Made by a program: the position numbers and the translations under genes
Part shown: in pieces, positions 33,401 through 46,300 of the stretch
Layout of the letters: the number at the start of each line of letters is the position of its first letter
Numbering within the stretch: position 1 is the first letter of the stretch
From: Apus apus
Lineage: Eukaryota > Chordata > Aves > Apodiformes > Apodidae
Direction: 5' to 3'
NCBI RefSeq assembly: GCF_020740795.1
Contig: NC_067284.1
Location: 103,407,440 to 103,471,439, forward strand
Length of the DNA: 64,000 nt
Notes under the pieces: model-generated
Told to the model about the DNA's origin: nothing
Seen by the model: only the letters and a program-made list of their open reading frames with translations
Database searches by the model: none

Positions 33401-36400
33401 GGTGCCAAGGGAACTCAATGACTTGGGAGCGGGGTGCCTGGGGAGCTCAGCACACAAGAAATGGGGCACACACAGTGGGGTGCCCAGGGAGCTCAGCCCC
33501 AGGGAATTGGGGTGCTTGGGGAGTGGGGTACCCAGGGAATGGGGTACTCCTGCTGTGGGGTGCCCAGGGAGCTCAGCACCCACACAGTGGAGTGCCCATG
33601 GCGTGGGGTGCCCAGCCTGGTGCTGGGGTGACGGTGACACCTTGTGACACTGGACAATGCCTGGATTGCTCCAGCAAGCTCGGGAGGGGGTGCTGGGCCT
33701 GGGGGGGTGTGGTGGAGAGGGGCAGGGGTTGCTGGGGGTCCCTCACTTGGCCAGCAGGCTCATGAGGTAGGCGGAGGTGTTGGTGTCGAGGCGCAGCGGT
33801 GGCACGGTGACGAAGGCGGCAGCGTGGAACCAGTCCTGGTGGTAGTAGTGCAGGCCGGTGAGCGTGGCGTGCGCCGTGGTGGTCTCGCCATAGACCACCT
33901 TCCCTGCCAGGAGAGACACAGGTGTGGTGGAGGGGCACGGCCAGGGAGGGCGCACACCTGCGCTCTGCATGGGGCTGGGGGGGCTATTGCTCTGTGTGCC
34001 CCCAGCTGGGTGCCAGCACCGTGGTCATATGTGTGCACACGTGTGTGAGGGCACATGTGTGTTCCTGTGTCTGTTCCCAGCTGCATCCCTGTCTGGGCAA
34101 GAGCCCACGTGTCCCAGCATGGCCACAGTCCTGCAGCTCCCCGTGCCACACGTGTCCATGCCTCTGCAGGTGACATGGCCCTGCACGTGCCCATCACCTT
34201 CCTGGTGCCCACAGTCCCTCTGTGTGTGTCTGTGTCCATCCATGTCCTGTTTATCCACACATCACATCAGTGTGTGGCTGTGTCCCCACATGTGCCCATG
34301 TCCCTGCAAGTGTCCCCATGTCTGTGCATGTGTCCACATCCATCCATATCCCCTTTCCCCACATGTCCCCATCACTGTGTGCCCCATGTCTGTGTTCCCA
34401 AACCCATGTGACATCCCCCATCCTGCCCCCCATGGGGCAGGGCGGGGTGCCCACTCCCACAGGTGCTCACCCAAGCCACTCACCCTGCATCTTGGCAGCA
34501 GCAATGACGTCCCCTGCAGACATGCTGGAGACATTCACCAGGTAGACGGGGCAATGGGTCTGTGGAGATTGGGGGGGATCAGTGTCACTGTCCCCTGGGC
34601 TGCTCCAGCTCCATGGGGGGCGAGAGGAGCCCCCACAGAACTAGGGTGCCCACCCTTAAGATTTGGCACCTTACCCTGTTGGCAATGGTGATGACACGGT
34701 GGGTGGCTTCAGCTTCCAGCTGTGGAGAGAAGCCATTGGTGAGACCTCCTGGTGACAGTGGGATGCTCTGGGACATCCCACCTGTCATCTAGGGACACCA
34801 TCAAGTTATCACCTACCTCCTCTGGCCGGCTGATCTCGATGCCCTCTGGGCCAGTGATGCCCAGGTCCAAAGCCTCCTTGGCTCCCTAGGGGAATTTTGG
34901 GGGGGTGGGTATCAGGGTGATGGAGTGACATGGGGGGAGTAGGGTGGCCCAGGTCCCTGTTGCTCACCTCAGCCACCAGTTCGCCGTTCTCAGCGTGGAC
35001 CCGGGCTATGGCCCCGAAGTCACGGCAAGCCCGGAAGACCTGGTAGAGCTCACTGTCCCGCAGCATGTAGAGGTCCTTGTAGGTCATGAACATCTGGAAG
35101 GAGTTCACCCCCTTCTCCCGCACCAGTGTCTCCATCTCCACCTTCACCTGCACCACCATGGGGGGGTCAGGACATGGGGACCCCACCACGGGGCAGGGAG
35201 CCGCACTTGGGAACATGGGATGTGGGATTCATGTGGGTGCCATGAGGGGATGTGGGGAGTGGCAGGTGCTGGGGGATTTTGGCTTGCCCAGGTTTGGATC
35301 TCTGGTGTGTTCGTGCTGGGGGGCACCCTGGAGGGCACCCACTCTGTCCCCATCCATCCCCAGCTCTGGGTGGGACACAGGGTACACCACAGCCCGTGCC
35401 CATGGGGACAGGGGTCCAGCGTCAGCACCCATGGGGCTGGGGTTCCACGTTCTGAGTGGTCCAGCACCTATGGAGACCGGTCTGGAGCTAGTGCCCATGG
35501 GGATGGGGGTCCAGGCACTGATAGGGGCCAGTGCCCATGGAGATGGGGGTCCAGGGTCAGCATCCATGGAGATGGGGGTCTGGGCACCAAGAGAGGCCAG
35601 AGCCCACTGGGGTTATGCTGCAGGATGGAGTACCCCCAAGCTGTGACCACCATGCCTGAGAACCCCAGTATCCTCCATGGAGTAGCAAGCACTTCCCCAT
35701 CCACAGCTCCACACTATGGGGGTCCTCCTGCCCCATGAGGATCCCCTGACCCGCTGAGCCTGGATCAAGACAGCTCCAGAGGCGGGTGGGGGGCTCAGCA
35801 CACCCCACCGAGCGGCTAATGGGATCAGCAGGGCTGGGAATTAGACCCAGTGGCAGCAGCTGCTCCCAGTGCCGGAGCCATGCCAGGAGTGGCCAGAACT
35901 GTCCTCGGCATGGTTGGAGTCATGTGGGGGGTGGCCAGAGCTGTACCATGGTGGCCAGAGCTGTGCCGGGGTGGCCAGAGCTGTGCCAGGGTGGCCAGAG
36001 CCATGCTGTAGTGCCTAGAGTGGTGCCAGGGGGTGGCCAGAGCCATCTTGGGTGTGTCCAGAGCAGTGCTGAGGGCTGCTCTAAGCCATCCTGGCGGTGG
36101 CAGAAGCCACAGCAGGGGGTGGCTGGAGCCATGCTGCAGTGGCCAGACTCACCTTGGGTGCCCACCAAGTGACGCCCATGTGCAGGGCATAGTCACAGCA
36201 GACCTTGGGGTCAGCCAAGCCACGACACTTCTCGTAGGCTTCCAGCAGTGAGGTCTCCTTGTCTGGCAGGACGTGGCCGATCACCATCGTTGTCCCCCCC
36301 ACCAGGGCTGCCTGCAGGTTACGGGGGACACTAGTGGGGGGGGGTGACAGGATTTTCTCCCCCTCCCCCCACCCAGTGCTGCACTAATCCTGCTGGGCTG

Positions 36401-37393
36401 ATCCTTGGGCCACCAGGCTGGCACAGCCACACTTGGGGCATAGCGTTGCCCACTGCCTCCGTCACCATCAGGGACACCCCACATTGCCCTGGGGTGCAGC
36501 TGCAGTGCCTTGGCCTGGTAGTGGCAGCACATCTGGGCACACAGCACATCTGGAGAGCCCCATCCTGCTGCCCACCTGACACTGACACCCCCTCCAGCAC
36601 CGACCACTGCATTTGGGGTGCTGGGGGCCACTCTTCCTGAAGCCCCCTGGTGCAGGATGGGGGTGGCCAGCACTGGCTGCTCTGGGGGGTCCAGGGAGCC
36701 CCCCTGCCACAGCAGGCGTGGGCAGCAGGACGGGCACTGCCAGTGTCCTTGGCTCACCCAGCCCAGCTAATCCCCAAAGCTCCTTTACCGGCCAGCCTGG
36801 CGTGCCGGCAGGGATGGGGTTTGGCAGCCAGCACGGCATGGGTTGCCCACAGTCACTGCACCGGCCCCCTGGGACACCCCTTTGGCATCCCCCCAAGCCC
36901 CTTGCTGCAGGCGGGGTGGCAGAGCTGAGCCCCCTGCTCAGGGGCACACCAGGGCCAGGCACAGCTGGCGCTGCCAGTGCAGCACAATGGCTGCTCTGTG
37001 TGTGGTGCCGGAGCCAGGCAGCTCCAGCGCTGCCGGGGACGAGGCGGGATGCTGACAAGGAGGGGACCCGATGGACGGGAACAGGGGGCCAGGCTGCTGG
37101 GAGGCAGAGGGGTATGTGGGGCCAGGCCATACCTTGGTGCCATGGTAGAAGTCATCCACGCAAGTGGCGTTCATGAAGGTCTGGTGGAAGTGGGTGCTAG
37201 TGTCGATGCCACCGGGGATGACGAGCTTGGCGGTGGCATCGATGACCTTGGCGCCACCAGGGATCATCAGCTCACGCCCCACTTGCTGGATGATGCCATT
37301 CTCGATGTAGACGTCGGCCTCCAGTGTGCAGTCATCATTCACCACCTTCCCCCCCTTGATCAGGATCCGCATGGTGGCCGCCGTGGCGAGCAT
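30461..37393 (-). CDS. DPYSL5: DPYSL5 (CRMP5), dihydropyrimidinase-like 5, complete coding region
   Basis: Neuronal CRMP-family protein acting on cytoskeleton in neurite outgrowth; the fold is a dihydropyrimidinase, and the family is regarded as enzymatically inactive. Exons: 37133-37393, 36153-36311, 34968-35147, 34817-34885, 34675-34719, 34484-34559, 33747-33903, 33130-33271, 32739-32881, 32441-32648, 31194-31362, 30461-30546. These total 565 codons with stop (564 aa, equal to human). The start reads [18 protein letters not shown] and the end [15 protein letters not shown]. Other near-identical blocks include [17 protein letters not shown] and [17 protein letters not shown] splice acceptor 4 nt upstream of the ATG shows that exon 1 is noncoding and lies further right. 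Exon 11 has a tandem CAGCAG acceptor. Introns carry several minisatellites. Confidence 0.97.
30930..31110. repeat. GGGGACACTTTGGGGTGGTGA minisatellite
   Basis: Degenerate units of about 24-27 bp in the last DPYSL5 intron. Confidence 0.75.
31490..31860. repeat. G-rich degenerate repeat in DPYSL5 intron 10
   Basis: Loose GGGGGCTGTGG/GGGGATGAGG units, all G-rich on the plus strand. No coding content. Confidence 0.55.
33360..33620. repeat. GGGGTGCCCAGGGAGCTCAGCAC minisatellite
   Basis: Units of roughly 20-25 bp in DPYSL5 intron 7. Confidence 0.8.
34020..34430. repeat. TGTCCCCATGTG/GTGTGCACA degenerate minisatellite
   Basis: Repeated TGTGTCCATGTCC words in DPYSL5 intron 6. Similar in base pattern to the repeat in the DPYSL5 3' UTR. 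Confidence 0.65.
35390..35600. repeat. CCCATGGAGATGGGGGTCCAG minisatellite
   Basis: Units of about 36-42 bp in DPYSL5 intron 2. Confidence 0.75.
35880..36140. repeat. GTGGCCAGAGCTGTGCCGG minisatellite next to DPYSL5 exon 2
   Basis: Degenerate 20-bp-type units (clearest at 35935-36000) ending shortly before the exon 2 donor. Confidence 0.8.
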
Positions 37394-37397
37394 GGTG

Positions 37398-39949
37398 CTG
37401 TGGGGGCAAGCATCAGCCCCAGGACCACCCCCTTTGCCCACCCAGGGTGTCCCGGGTGCTGGCCTCCTGCCCCACTGCTTTGGAGACCTGCACCCTGGAG
37501 CTGGCCACCAAGGTGGGCTGCCAGACCCCCACCCCACCAGCCCCATGCACTGGAGGGTGGCCAGGGCTGGCATGGTGGGCGACACATGGTGACAGCTCTG
37601 TTGGAGCCCCCAGTGCCGCCTGCCCCTGCCCAGCAGTGAGGGGTGTCCCCAGACACGATCAATAATTTGTTATGTAGTTGAAGGTCAAACCCATTGATCC
37701 GGCTGGGCACTGCCAGCACGTGCTGGCTGCACTGGCACACCAGTAGCACATCCCACCCTGGGAGCATGAGGTGGGCTGGACCCCCCCCCTCCAGGACCCT
37801 CCAGGAACCCCCTGAGGGCATGGAGGCAGCTGGGCACCCCCCAGCCTCACCAGCATGACCACAAGGCAGAGCCCACAGCAGCACCAGCACCTAGCAGGGC
37901 CCCAGCACACCCTGACCCCGGTGTCCCCAGACCCCCTGGACAGGGATGGCACGTGCTGGCCTCGCCGTGGCACTGGTGCCAGCGCTGGGCCGTGGGGCAG
38001 CGGATGCTTCCAGCGATGCCACAGTGAAAAAATGGCCTGCTGGAGAGCCACGGTGGCCGGCGGGGCCTTGACAGCAGCTGAGCATTCCCAGCGCTGCGGG
38101 CAGGAGCAGCTGCCAAGGGGAGGGCGATGGGCTGTGCCCACCACACCCCACAGCCGCGCTGGGGGGCACCAGGACCCCTTCCCAGGCTGGCTCCTGCCCC
38201 ACGACTCCACGATGGCAGGACCAGTCAGATGGAGCCAGAGACCTGCTGTGGTGGGGTGAGGGACCACCAGAGCCCCCCACCCTCAGCCCCTCCAGGCCCC
38301 AGGGCAGAGATAGGCTGAGTGAAGGAATGGGGGTGCAGGGGGAGGCGGGGAGGGGCGCACGTCCCCCCGAGAGGAAGGCAGGCGGCTGTGACAGACGGAT
38401 CTGGAGCACAGCAGCGTGCGGGGGGGCAGCCTGTGCGGGCTGCCAGCGGTGCCGCGGCGCTGGTGCTGCACGGGCAGAGCCCCCCGACACAGGTGGGATG
38501 GGGGACATGGCACACGCTGTACCCTGCTGTGCCCAGAGGCACACACGGGGATGGTGCTTGACCCACCCCGGAGCCCCTGGCCCGTTTTGCGGTCCCTAGC
38601 CCACCCCGGGGCGGTGCAGGCAGCACGGCACTGCCGGATGCAGCCCGGCTGGATCGGAGATCCGGCACAGACGGGCGGATGGGTTCCAACCCTACAGGGT
38701 CCCTGTCGTGGGGGGGATGGAATGGAATGAGCCTGGCACTGGCAGAGGGACAGGGCATCACTCGGTGATGCTGGCTGTGGTGAGCTGGACCCCATGGACA
38801 GCCCAGGGCTGGTGGCTCCACAAACTGCCCATAGTGCTGGCCACCGTGGAGTTGCCACCATCCTGGTGTGCCCTCCTTTTCTGCCCCCTCCTTGGGGACC
38901 CAGCTGGCCACCCCCTGTCCTTAGCCCCATGACAGCCATGCCTCCCCGGCATCCCTCTCCCCAGTGCCAGCAGCTACCGCTCCAGACATCACACCAGTCC
39001 CTGTGCCAGGCCCAGGCTGCCCACCTGGGCCCTCCCAGTTCCTCCCCAGCTCCCCCAAGGGCTCTGCACCCCTGGCCCCCAAGCCTGTGTCTGTGTGGCA
39101 CAGCCAGCACCAGAGGCTGGTCACTGAGGTGGGAGGTTTGTGCCGGACAACAGGTTCCAGAGAACCCCAGTGTCAGTGACAGGGGGGCTGCAACCGTCCT
39201 GGTGACACCCCTGCCTGGCCCCCCACTGCAACCAAACCCTCCCATGGCACAGATCCCTGGGGGTGGGGGGGCTGCGGTGGCAGCTCCCGGTACACAAAGC
39301 AGCACAGCCATCCCGGGGGGGCTGGCAGCCCCCCAGGACCTGCCGGCTGCTCTGCTGACCCCCAGCTGGGGGGTGTGGGGACAGCTGTGACCCTGGGAGG
39401 ACAAAGGGACCCCTGCCCTGGTGGGGGCTGGCTGGGGGGCACCTGTCGGTGACGGGGCAGCTGCTTGGCCTTTGTGCCGGGCTGGTGAGGCTGCGGCACG
39501 GAGCTGCATTGTGCTGCGAGGCCAGGCCTGTGCACGGCCCCCTGCTGCCCCTCTGCTGCCCCCCGCTTTTATCTGCTCTGGGAAGACCCCAGGCACTCCT
39601 TTGTCAAACCACAGCCGCTGCCTGTCCCTGGAGATGGGACACTGTGGCGTGGATATCGCCCCCCACCCCAGAGATGACTCTTGGGGGTGATGACTGCAAT
39701 GTCCACCCCCAGTCCTGCCCTCTCCCCAGCTCTATGTGGGGCACAGCCAGGCTGGGGGACAGGGTCCCACTCTGGAGCTGCCGGGGGCTCACCAACACCT
39801 GCACCAGAGCCAGGGTGACTGAGCCACCACCCCGTGAGGGATGGGGCTGCCCTGTGGTGATGGGGGACCCCGACCCAGGGGTTCTGGGATGCTCTGGCAG
39901 AGCCACCCTTGGGGTGCTGGGGGGGTGCTGAGTGGCCCATGCCGGTGGC
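37398..39949 (-). other. DPYSL5: DPYSL5 5' UTR intron (probable)
   Basis: About 2.5 kb of GC-rich unique sequence between the ATG exon and the promoter island. No repeat element and no other gene was recognised; long open frames on both strands show no protein-family resemblance. Confidence 0.55.
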
Positions 39950-41300
39950 TGCGGGCACCTCAGCAGGGGCACGGCCACGCCCGAGCCATCGTGGGGCGCG
40001 ATGCCACCGCCGAGAGGTAACGGGTGCACAGCGGGACCCCCCAGCCCCGTGCCGGGGCCCTGGTCACCGGGCTGTGCCGGCGGGTGCGGACACCGGCACT
40101 GCGGCAGGCCGGCGGGGCGGTGGGAACCCAGCCCGCGGGGCGCTGCCAGCGCTGGCGGTGCCCGGCCCAGGGCTGGGGGTTCTCCGGGCACAGACCGGAG
40201 CCGCTGGGGGGGTGGCCGGGGTGTCGCCCCTGGTGCGGGGGGGGCTGTGCAGGACGCAGTGGGGTCGGCGGGGCGAGGGGCGGACGCGGGGGACCTCGGT
40301 GAGTGTGGCCGGGGCGCGGGAGGGTCCAGCCCCCCCCCCCCAGCCCGGGGTGGCCCCGCAGACAAAGCCCCGGTGCCGCCCAGCACAAAGGATGCTCCGA
40401 GCCGGGGCGGGGCCGCCCGGGAGCCCCCGCGGAACAATGGGCCGGGCCCGGCGGGACCCCCGCCCGCCTCCGCCACCCCTGCACCCCGCGCCCCGGCCGC
40501 CCCGCACTGCCCCAGCCGCCTCGTGCACCTGCTGCTCCGCACCCGATCGCGACACGGCGACGACGAGGGAGACGGGCCCGCTCGGGCGGGAGCGGGGGGA
40601 CGGACGAACCCCGCCGCCACACCCCGCCTAGGGGAGTCCCTCGCGCTGTCGCAACACCATCGCCCTGTCGCGACAGGTGACTCGCCGGACGTAGACGGTG
40701 GGATGCAGGCAGAAAGGTTCTGCCCTGCGATACCCCACGAGGTGCGGGGAGAGAGCCATCGCCTGTCGCGATGCCTCTGCCTGTCGCGATACATGCACCT
40801 GTCGCGATTGTCCCACCCGTCACGATACGGTCGCGACAAGTCAGGTTCCGCCGGTGCGGGAACGTCCCAACCCGTCCCGTCCCATCCCCCGTCCCACCCC
40901 AGCCCAGCCCGGCCCCCCAGTACCTCCCGCTCCGCTCCCGCTCCGCGCCCGCTCCCGCTCCCGCTCCGGCTGCGCCCGCCGCGCTCCCCGCCCGCGATCG
41001 CTTCTCACACAAACCTGAGAGGCCGAGGAGGCGGAGCCTGCAGGTCCCCTCGACCAATCGACGCCCATCTTTCCCCGCTAGGGGCGGGGTCTGCCGCAGC
41101 TCTGGCCAATGACTGTCCCAGATCCCCTCTGGGGGCGGGGCCGGGCGCTCCCATCAAGGTGCGCTGCGCGCGGCCTGTCTGACGGGCGAGGGGGCGGGGC
41201 CGGCGCCGGGGACCCCGCCCAGCGGGCGCCACCTGCCCGCGCGTTGCCGTGGCGACGGGAGCGGGCACAAAGGCGGGCGGGGGCCCCGGGTGACCCCCGG
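39950..41300 (-). promoter_or_regulatory. CpG-island promoter, probably DPYSL5
   Basis: A 1.3-kb CpG island upstream of DPYSL5. It contains an array of CTGTCGCGA words (about 40641-40842) and an X-box-like GTTGCCGTGGCGAC at 41243-41256. Inverted CCAAT (ATTGG) boxes are absent, but plus-strand CCAAT words occur near 41054 and 41105. First exon position is unknown. Confidence 0.6.
40641..40842. repeat. Short array of CCTGTCGCGAT units in DPYSL5 island
   Basis: Five TCGCGA hexamers with flanking CCTG/CTG, including the palindrome CCTGTCGCGACAGG near 40664, interspersed with decayed forms (TCGCAA, TCACGA). Each unit carries two CpGs. Confidence 0.75.
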
Positions 41301-41789
41301 CCCCGGCACTGCCCCCATGGCGCCCCTGCACCCCGGCGCTACCCCCATGGCGCCTCCTGCACCTTCGCATGGCTCTCATGGCCTCCCTGGACCCTTCGCA
41401 TCTCCCCATGGGCCCCCATGGCCAACCCATAGCCCCTCCCGACCACCCGTTTCCTCCCCGTGGTAACCCCCCCTGCAACAACCCCCCATTCCCCGCGGTG
41501 GAACCCTCCGACACCCCTCATACCATCACACTCCCCATGGCCGTCCATGACAGCCCCATAAGGTGCTCTCAGCACTGCCCAGTAACACCCAGTAGTGCCC
41601 AGTGACACCCACCAGTGTCCCAGTACAGCCCAGTGGTGCCCAGCACAGCCCAGTATCACCCAGTAATGCCCAGTACAGCCCAATAACAGCCAGGGCTCTG
41701 ACTGCCAGGGGCAGGATGTTCCCTTTGTCCCTGAGAGGTCACAGTCAGCTCTGCCTTGGAGCAGGGACTGGTCCTGCAGAGCTGGTCAT
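41301..41789. other. Intergenic sequence with a CAGTAnnnCCCAG mini-repeat
   Basis: At about 41570-41695 units of GCCCAGTAACACCCAGTAGT type repeat. Otherwise nothing recognised. Confidence 0.55.
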
Positions 41790-42330
41790 CGGGGTTTCAG
41801 GTTTGGGTGGGAAGGGACCTTCAAAGGCCACTGAGTCCCATGCCCTGCATGGGTAGGGACACCTCCCAACCTGGCCTTCAACACTGCCAGGGATGGGGCA
41901 GCCACAGCTGCTCTGGGCAACCTGGGCCAGTGTCTCACCACCCTCACAGCAAAGAATTTCCTCCTCAGATCTCATCTCAATCTCCCCTCTTGCAGCTTGA
42001 AACCATTCCCCCTCATCCCATCACTCCCTGCCCTTGTCAAAAGTCCCTCCCCAGCTTTCCTGTAGCCCCTTCAGGTCCTGGAAGGTGCTCTAAGGTCTCC
42101 CTGGAGCCTTCTCTTCTCCAGGCTGAACAACCCCAACTCTCTCAGCCTGTCTCCAGAGCAGAGCTGCTCCAGCCCTCACACCATCTCTGTGAACTCCTTT
42201 AGACTGTGGCGCCAACAGCTCCATGTCCTGATTGTGTTGAGGACCCCAGCACTGCAGGGGGGTCTCAGCAGAGCAGAGCAGAGGGGAACAATCCGCTCCT
42301 GGCCCTGCTGGTCACGCTGCTGGGGATGCA
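41790..42330 (-). mobile_element. CR1 LINE fragment
   Basis: About 540 bp of CR1 3' region in complement, ending near GGTCACGCTGCTGGGGAT. It lies in the DPYSL5-DNMT3A intergenic gap and is closely similar to the copy at 1-312 over their shared part. Confidence 0.9.
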
Positions 42331-42749
42331 GCTCTGGATGTGGCTGGTTTCTGGGCTGCCAGCGCACAGTGCTGGCTCATGTTCCCATTTGTCATCCACC
42401 AGGTTCTCCCCAGGGCTGCCTCCCCCCATCCCTTTCCCCCCAGCCCATGTGGACACCTGTTGTTGCCCCAGCCCAGAGGCAGGACTGTGGGGGTGGGAGC
42501 TCTCCTTGTCCCTGGGGTCCAGACCCCTCAGCTCCTCTCCTAGGCTCTGTCACTCAAGACTGCCCCCCACCCCGCAACCTGGGGGTCTGGCGTTGGGACT
42601 GGGAGGATCCCCAGGACTTGTGACTTGGTGTTGTCCAGCTCAAGGGGAAACTGAGGCAGGGGCTGCACAGGGCACTTTCCTGACCCACGGCTCATGGGGC
42701 AGAAACGTGAGTCCCAATTTGCTGGGGGCTCTACACCCCCACACCCAAC
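42331..42749. other. Intergenic sequence
   Basis: GC-rich unique sequence between a CR1 fragment and a minisatellite. Nothing recognised. Confidence 0.5.
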
Positions 42750-43245
42750 ACTGGAACTCCACCATCACCAGGACTCCACCATGGCCTGGACTTCACCACC
42801 CAGTGGGATCCCACCATCTGCTTTAGCACCTCTCTGCAAACCAGAACCTCATCACCTGCTGGGACCCAAGTGCCCACCAGGACCCCACCATTGCCTGGGA
42901 CCACCATCCATGCACAGATCCCACCACCCATTAACCTGCTGGGATCCCAGCAACAGCCAGAACCTCATTGTCCCCTGAACCCCACCACCCATTCAAACCC
43001 ATCCAAGCCATGCTGGGACCCCACCACCCACCCACCAGGACCCCTCTGCCCACTTGAGACCCCACCACTACCTGGACCACACTACCCATCCTGGGATCCC
43101 ACCACCCATTGGGACCTCATCACCACTAGAACCTCATCACTGCTGGGACCCCACTGCCCACCAGGACCCCTCTGCCCACCGGTAACTCACCATCTACTCA
43201 CTCCCAAGTGCCCACCAGAACCCCACCATCACCTAGACCCTCCCA
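42750..43245. repeat. ACCCCACCACCCACTGGGA minisatellite downstream of DNMT3A
   Basis: About 500 bp of degenerate 18-36-bp units (CCACCAGGACCCCACCA, CATCACCTGCTGGGACCCC). It is the same family as the repeat in DNMT3A at 49345-49795. Confidence 0.85.
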
Positions 43246-43364
43246 ACCCCACAGAGCACAGAACCTCAGGCAGGTTAGTTTGGGTTGGTTTTTTTTTTGT
43301 GTTTTTTTTTTTCCTCTTTTTTTTTCCTTTTTTTCTTTGTTTTTTTTTTCTTTTTTTTCTTTTT

Positions 43365-46300
43365 ATCTGCACAAAACAGTACATTTATTCAAGTGTTCTC
43401 CAGCACAAGTACATTAGAAAGGAGCTTGTCTGTATTATAACTCTTCTGGGCACCAAGGGAAAAAAACCAAAACAAAGAAAAAAAAAACCAAAACAAAAGA
43501 AAAATAAAAAAGGAAAGGAGGATGGGATGGAAGCAGAACGGAGACAGACTTTCTACATCTGCTGCACGCATCGACCTTTAATTAGTTGAGAACAGCAATG
43601 TCACGAGCAATACTTACACAGGTACAACAGTGCCGGCGGCCCCGGGAGGGCCGGGGGGTGGGATGCACAGTACTCAGCGGCAATAAATAGAGAAGCGACC
43701 CTAAAAAAACCAAACTGACAAAAGAAACCAAAACCAACAACAACAACAACAAAATGAAAAGAAGGAAAAAAAAGAAAACAAAACGACAGACGAAAGGAAC
43801 AAACTGAGAGAATAGTAAACCAAAATGGTTTGGGTTGGGTTTTTTTTGTTGCTTTTTTTTTTGTTTGTTTTTTTCTTTTTTTTGTGTGTGTGGTTTTTTT
43901 TTTGTTGTTGTTGTTTTTTTGTTGTTGTTGTTGTTTTGGGGGTGCCGGTGGGGCGCAGGGCTGAGCCAAATCGGGGGGAGGAGGGTACCGGAACGACGCG
44001 CTTTTATCCCTCGGGATGAGTACATGATTCCCCACACATAGTTAAGCGTCAGCTACTTCAATGTCTAGGCTAAAACACATGAAATCTCTTGTTTAGTTTT
44101 CAAGTACAAAGTTAAAATGCCTTTTTTTTTCTTTTTTTTCTTTTTTTTTTCTCTTTTTTTTTATAATAATAATATATAAGAGTAAAATAATAGTGCTCTT
44201 TGAAACTCCACTACAAGAAAACAAAACAAACAGTCATTGTCCAGACAGCAGACTTAATTTAACAATATATATTTTTAATAAAATGTTTTAGCACCGTGTT
44301 TGTCCCCTACTCCCTCGGCGGATCGGAAGGAATTTATAGGCTTTTTGTTGTTGTCATCATCACTGGTTGACCTCGGGCTGTGCAACAATATTCCTCAGGT
44401 TGGGTTAACAAAAGCTCTCGGATTGGGTATGTTACAACTGAACTTGTTTCCCCTGGCGGCTCCACGGGCCCTACGAAGCTGCCATCATGCCCCAGCACCA
44501 CCCAGCACCTTCCAGTTGGGCCACCATGGGAATCTGCTTCCCCATGGCATCAGCTCCAGCACTGGCTTTGGCATCGGATCCAGCATCGGATCTGGCATCA
44601 GATCCAGTATTGGATCCGGCATCAGATCTGGCATCAGATCCGGCATCAGATCCAGCATTGGATCCGGCATCAGATCTGGCATCAGATCCAGTACTGGATT
44701 TGGCATCAGATCCAGCATCTGCTCCAGCATCAGATCCAGCATCAGATCTGGCTCCAGCTCCAGCCTCAGATCTGGCACTGGATCTGGCATCAGGTCTGGC
44801 TCCAGCTCCAGCCTCAGATCTGGCATCAGATCTGGCACTGGATCTGGCATCAGGTCTGGCATTGGATCCAGCCTCGGATCTGGCACCAGATCTGCATCAG
44901 CTCCACCACCAGCTCCAGCACTGGCTCCAGCCTCAGATCCAGCACCAGCTCCAACACTGGCTCTAGCCTCAGATCCAGCACCAGCTCTGGCATCAGATCC
45001 AGCAGTGGCTTGGGCATCCCAACTGTGGGCGCCCAGAGCGGGTGCAGGAGCCACATAGGATGTGCCAACACCACAGTGGATTGGCATGGCATAGCAGGGT
45101 CCACTGGGACCCCCCAGTCCAGGGCTGTGGCAGGCCATTGTCACATGGGGGGTTCACTAGGACCCCCAAACCCTGCAGCAGGGCCATGCAGCACTCGCAG
45201 CCGGTGCTGCAGAGCCGTGCAAGGCTCCCATGCCATGCTGCAGGGCTGTGCAGGAGCTGCTGCCAGAGCTGCAGGACGCCAGAGCTGCAGGACCCTGCAG
45301 CACCCACACCCAGCACCGCAGCCCCCTGCTGGGCCCCCAGCCCCACATGGGCACAGAGGATCTGGCCCCAGGAACAAGCTGGAGCCTGAAGCTGCAGCTC
45401 AGCACCTCTAGGCTACAGGGGCCATGTGCCCCTCGCCTCAGCTCCCCGCACCGACAGAGGGGCCTCTGGACCCCTGGTAGCACCACGCGGGGTGGGGACC
45501 CTCCCACCACCACCATCGGTCCCAGCACCTCTTGCCCCTGGGGTCACCGGCGCAGCTCGCTGCCATTGACCAGCACCCAGCACCGAGCTGCCAGCACCTG
45601 CCAGCCCCAGCACCTTTCACAGTTAGAGAAGAGCCGGCGACGGGGCCAGAGACCCCTCAGGAGCCCCTGGCCCCCACGCCGTAGCACCAGTCCAGCCACC
45701 CCGGTGGGACACCGGGGACGTGGGGCAATGCCCCAGCACCAAGCCGGACCCACTGCGGTACCCAAAGCTGCCAGACGAGTAGCACCATCCACCGCAATGC
45801 CAGCACCCTGCCTGCATCACAGTCTCCACCGCAGTGTCCCCATTGCCCTGGCAAGGGGTTCTGAGGCCACCTCCCTAGCACGAGGCACCCCTGGTGGCAC
45901 CAGGGCCCCATCCTGGTTCATCACCAAACCAGCCTGGCCCCGTGGGTGTAGCACCAGGGGCCAGGGACCCTCAGCCAGAAGCCTGCCGGCACTGTGCCAG
46001 CACCCAACCGCACCAGCACCACTCCGGCACCGCTCCCGCGCTACGCCAGCACCGCACCGGCACTGCTCTGGCAACAACTGCTCCAGCACCACTCAGGCAC
46101 TGGTTCTGGCAACCATTCCAGCATCAGTCCGGCACCACCCCGGCAACCGTGCCAGCACCTGCTCCGGCACCGCTCCAGCACCCACGCCAACGCCAAACCA
46201 ACATGAATCCAACAGCAATCCAGCACCACTCCAGCACCCACCCTCTCCCTGCCCTGCCATGGCGGCACTGCAGCAGCTTCAGGCAAGAGCCACCGCCCAC

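Noticed and set aside
38283-39596. 437-aa minus-strand frame upstream of DPYSL5
   Set aside because: GC-rich intron sequence with no recognisable domain and no exon signals.
44300-45411. Frames of 159-343 aa with DLMPD or SGIRSGI repeats
   Set aside because: All frames of an 18/24-bp minisatellite are open. No start context or homology.
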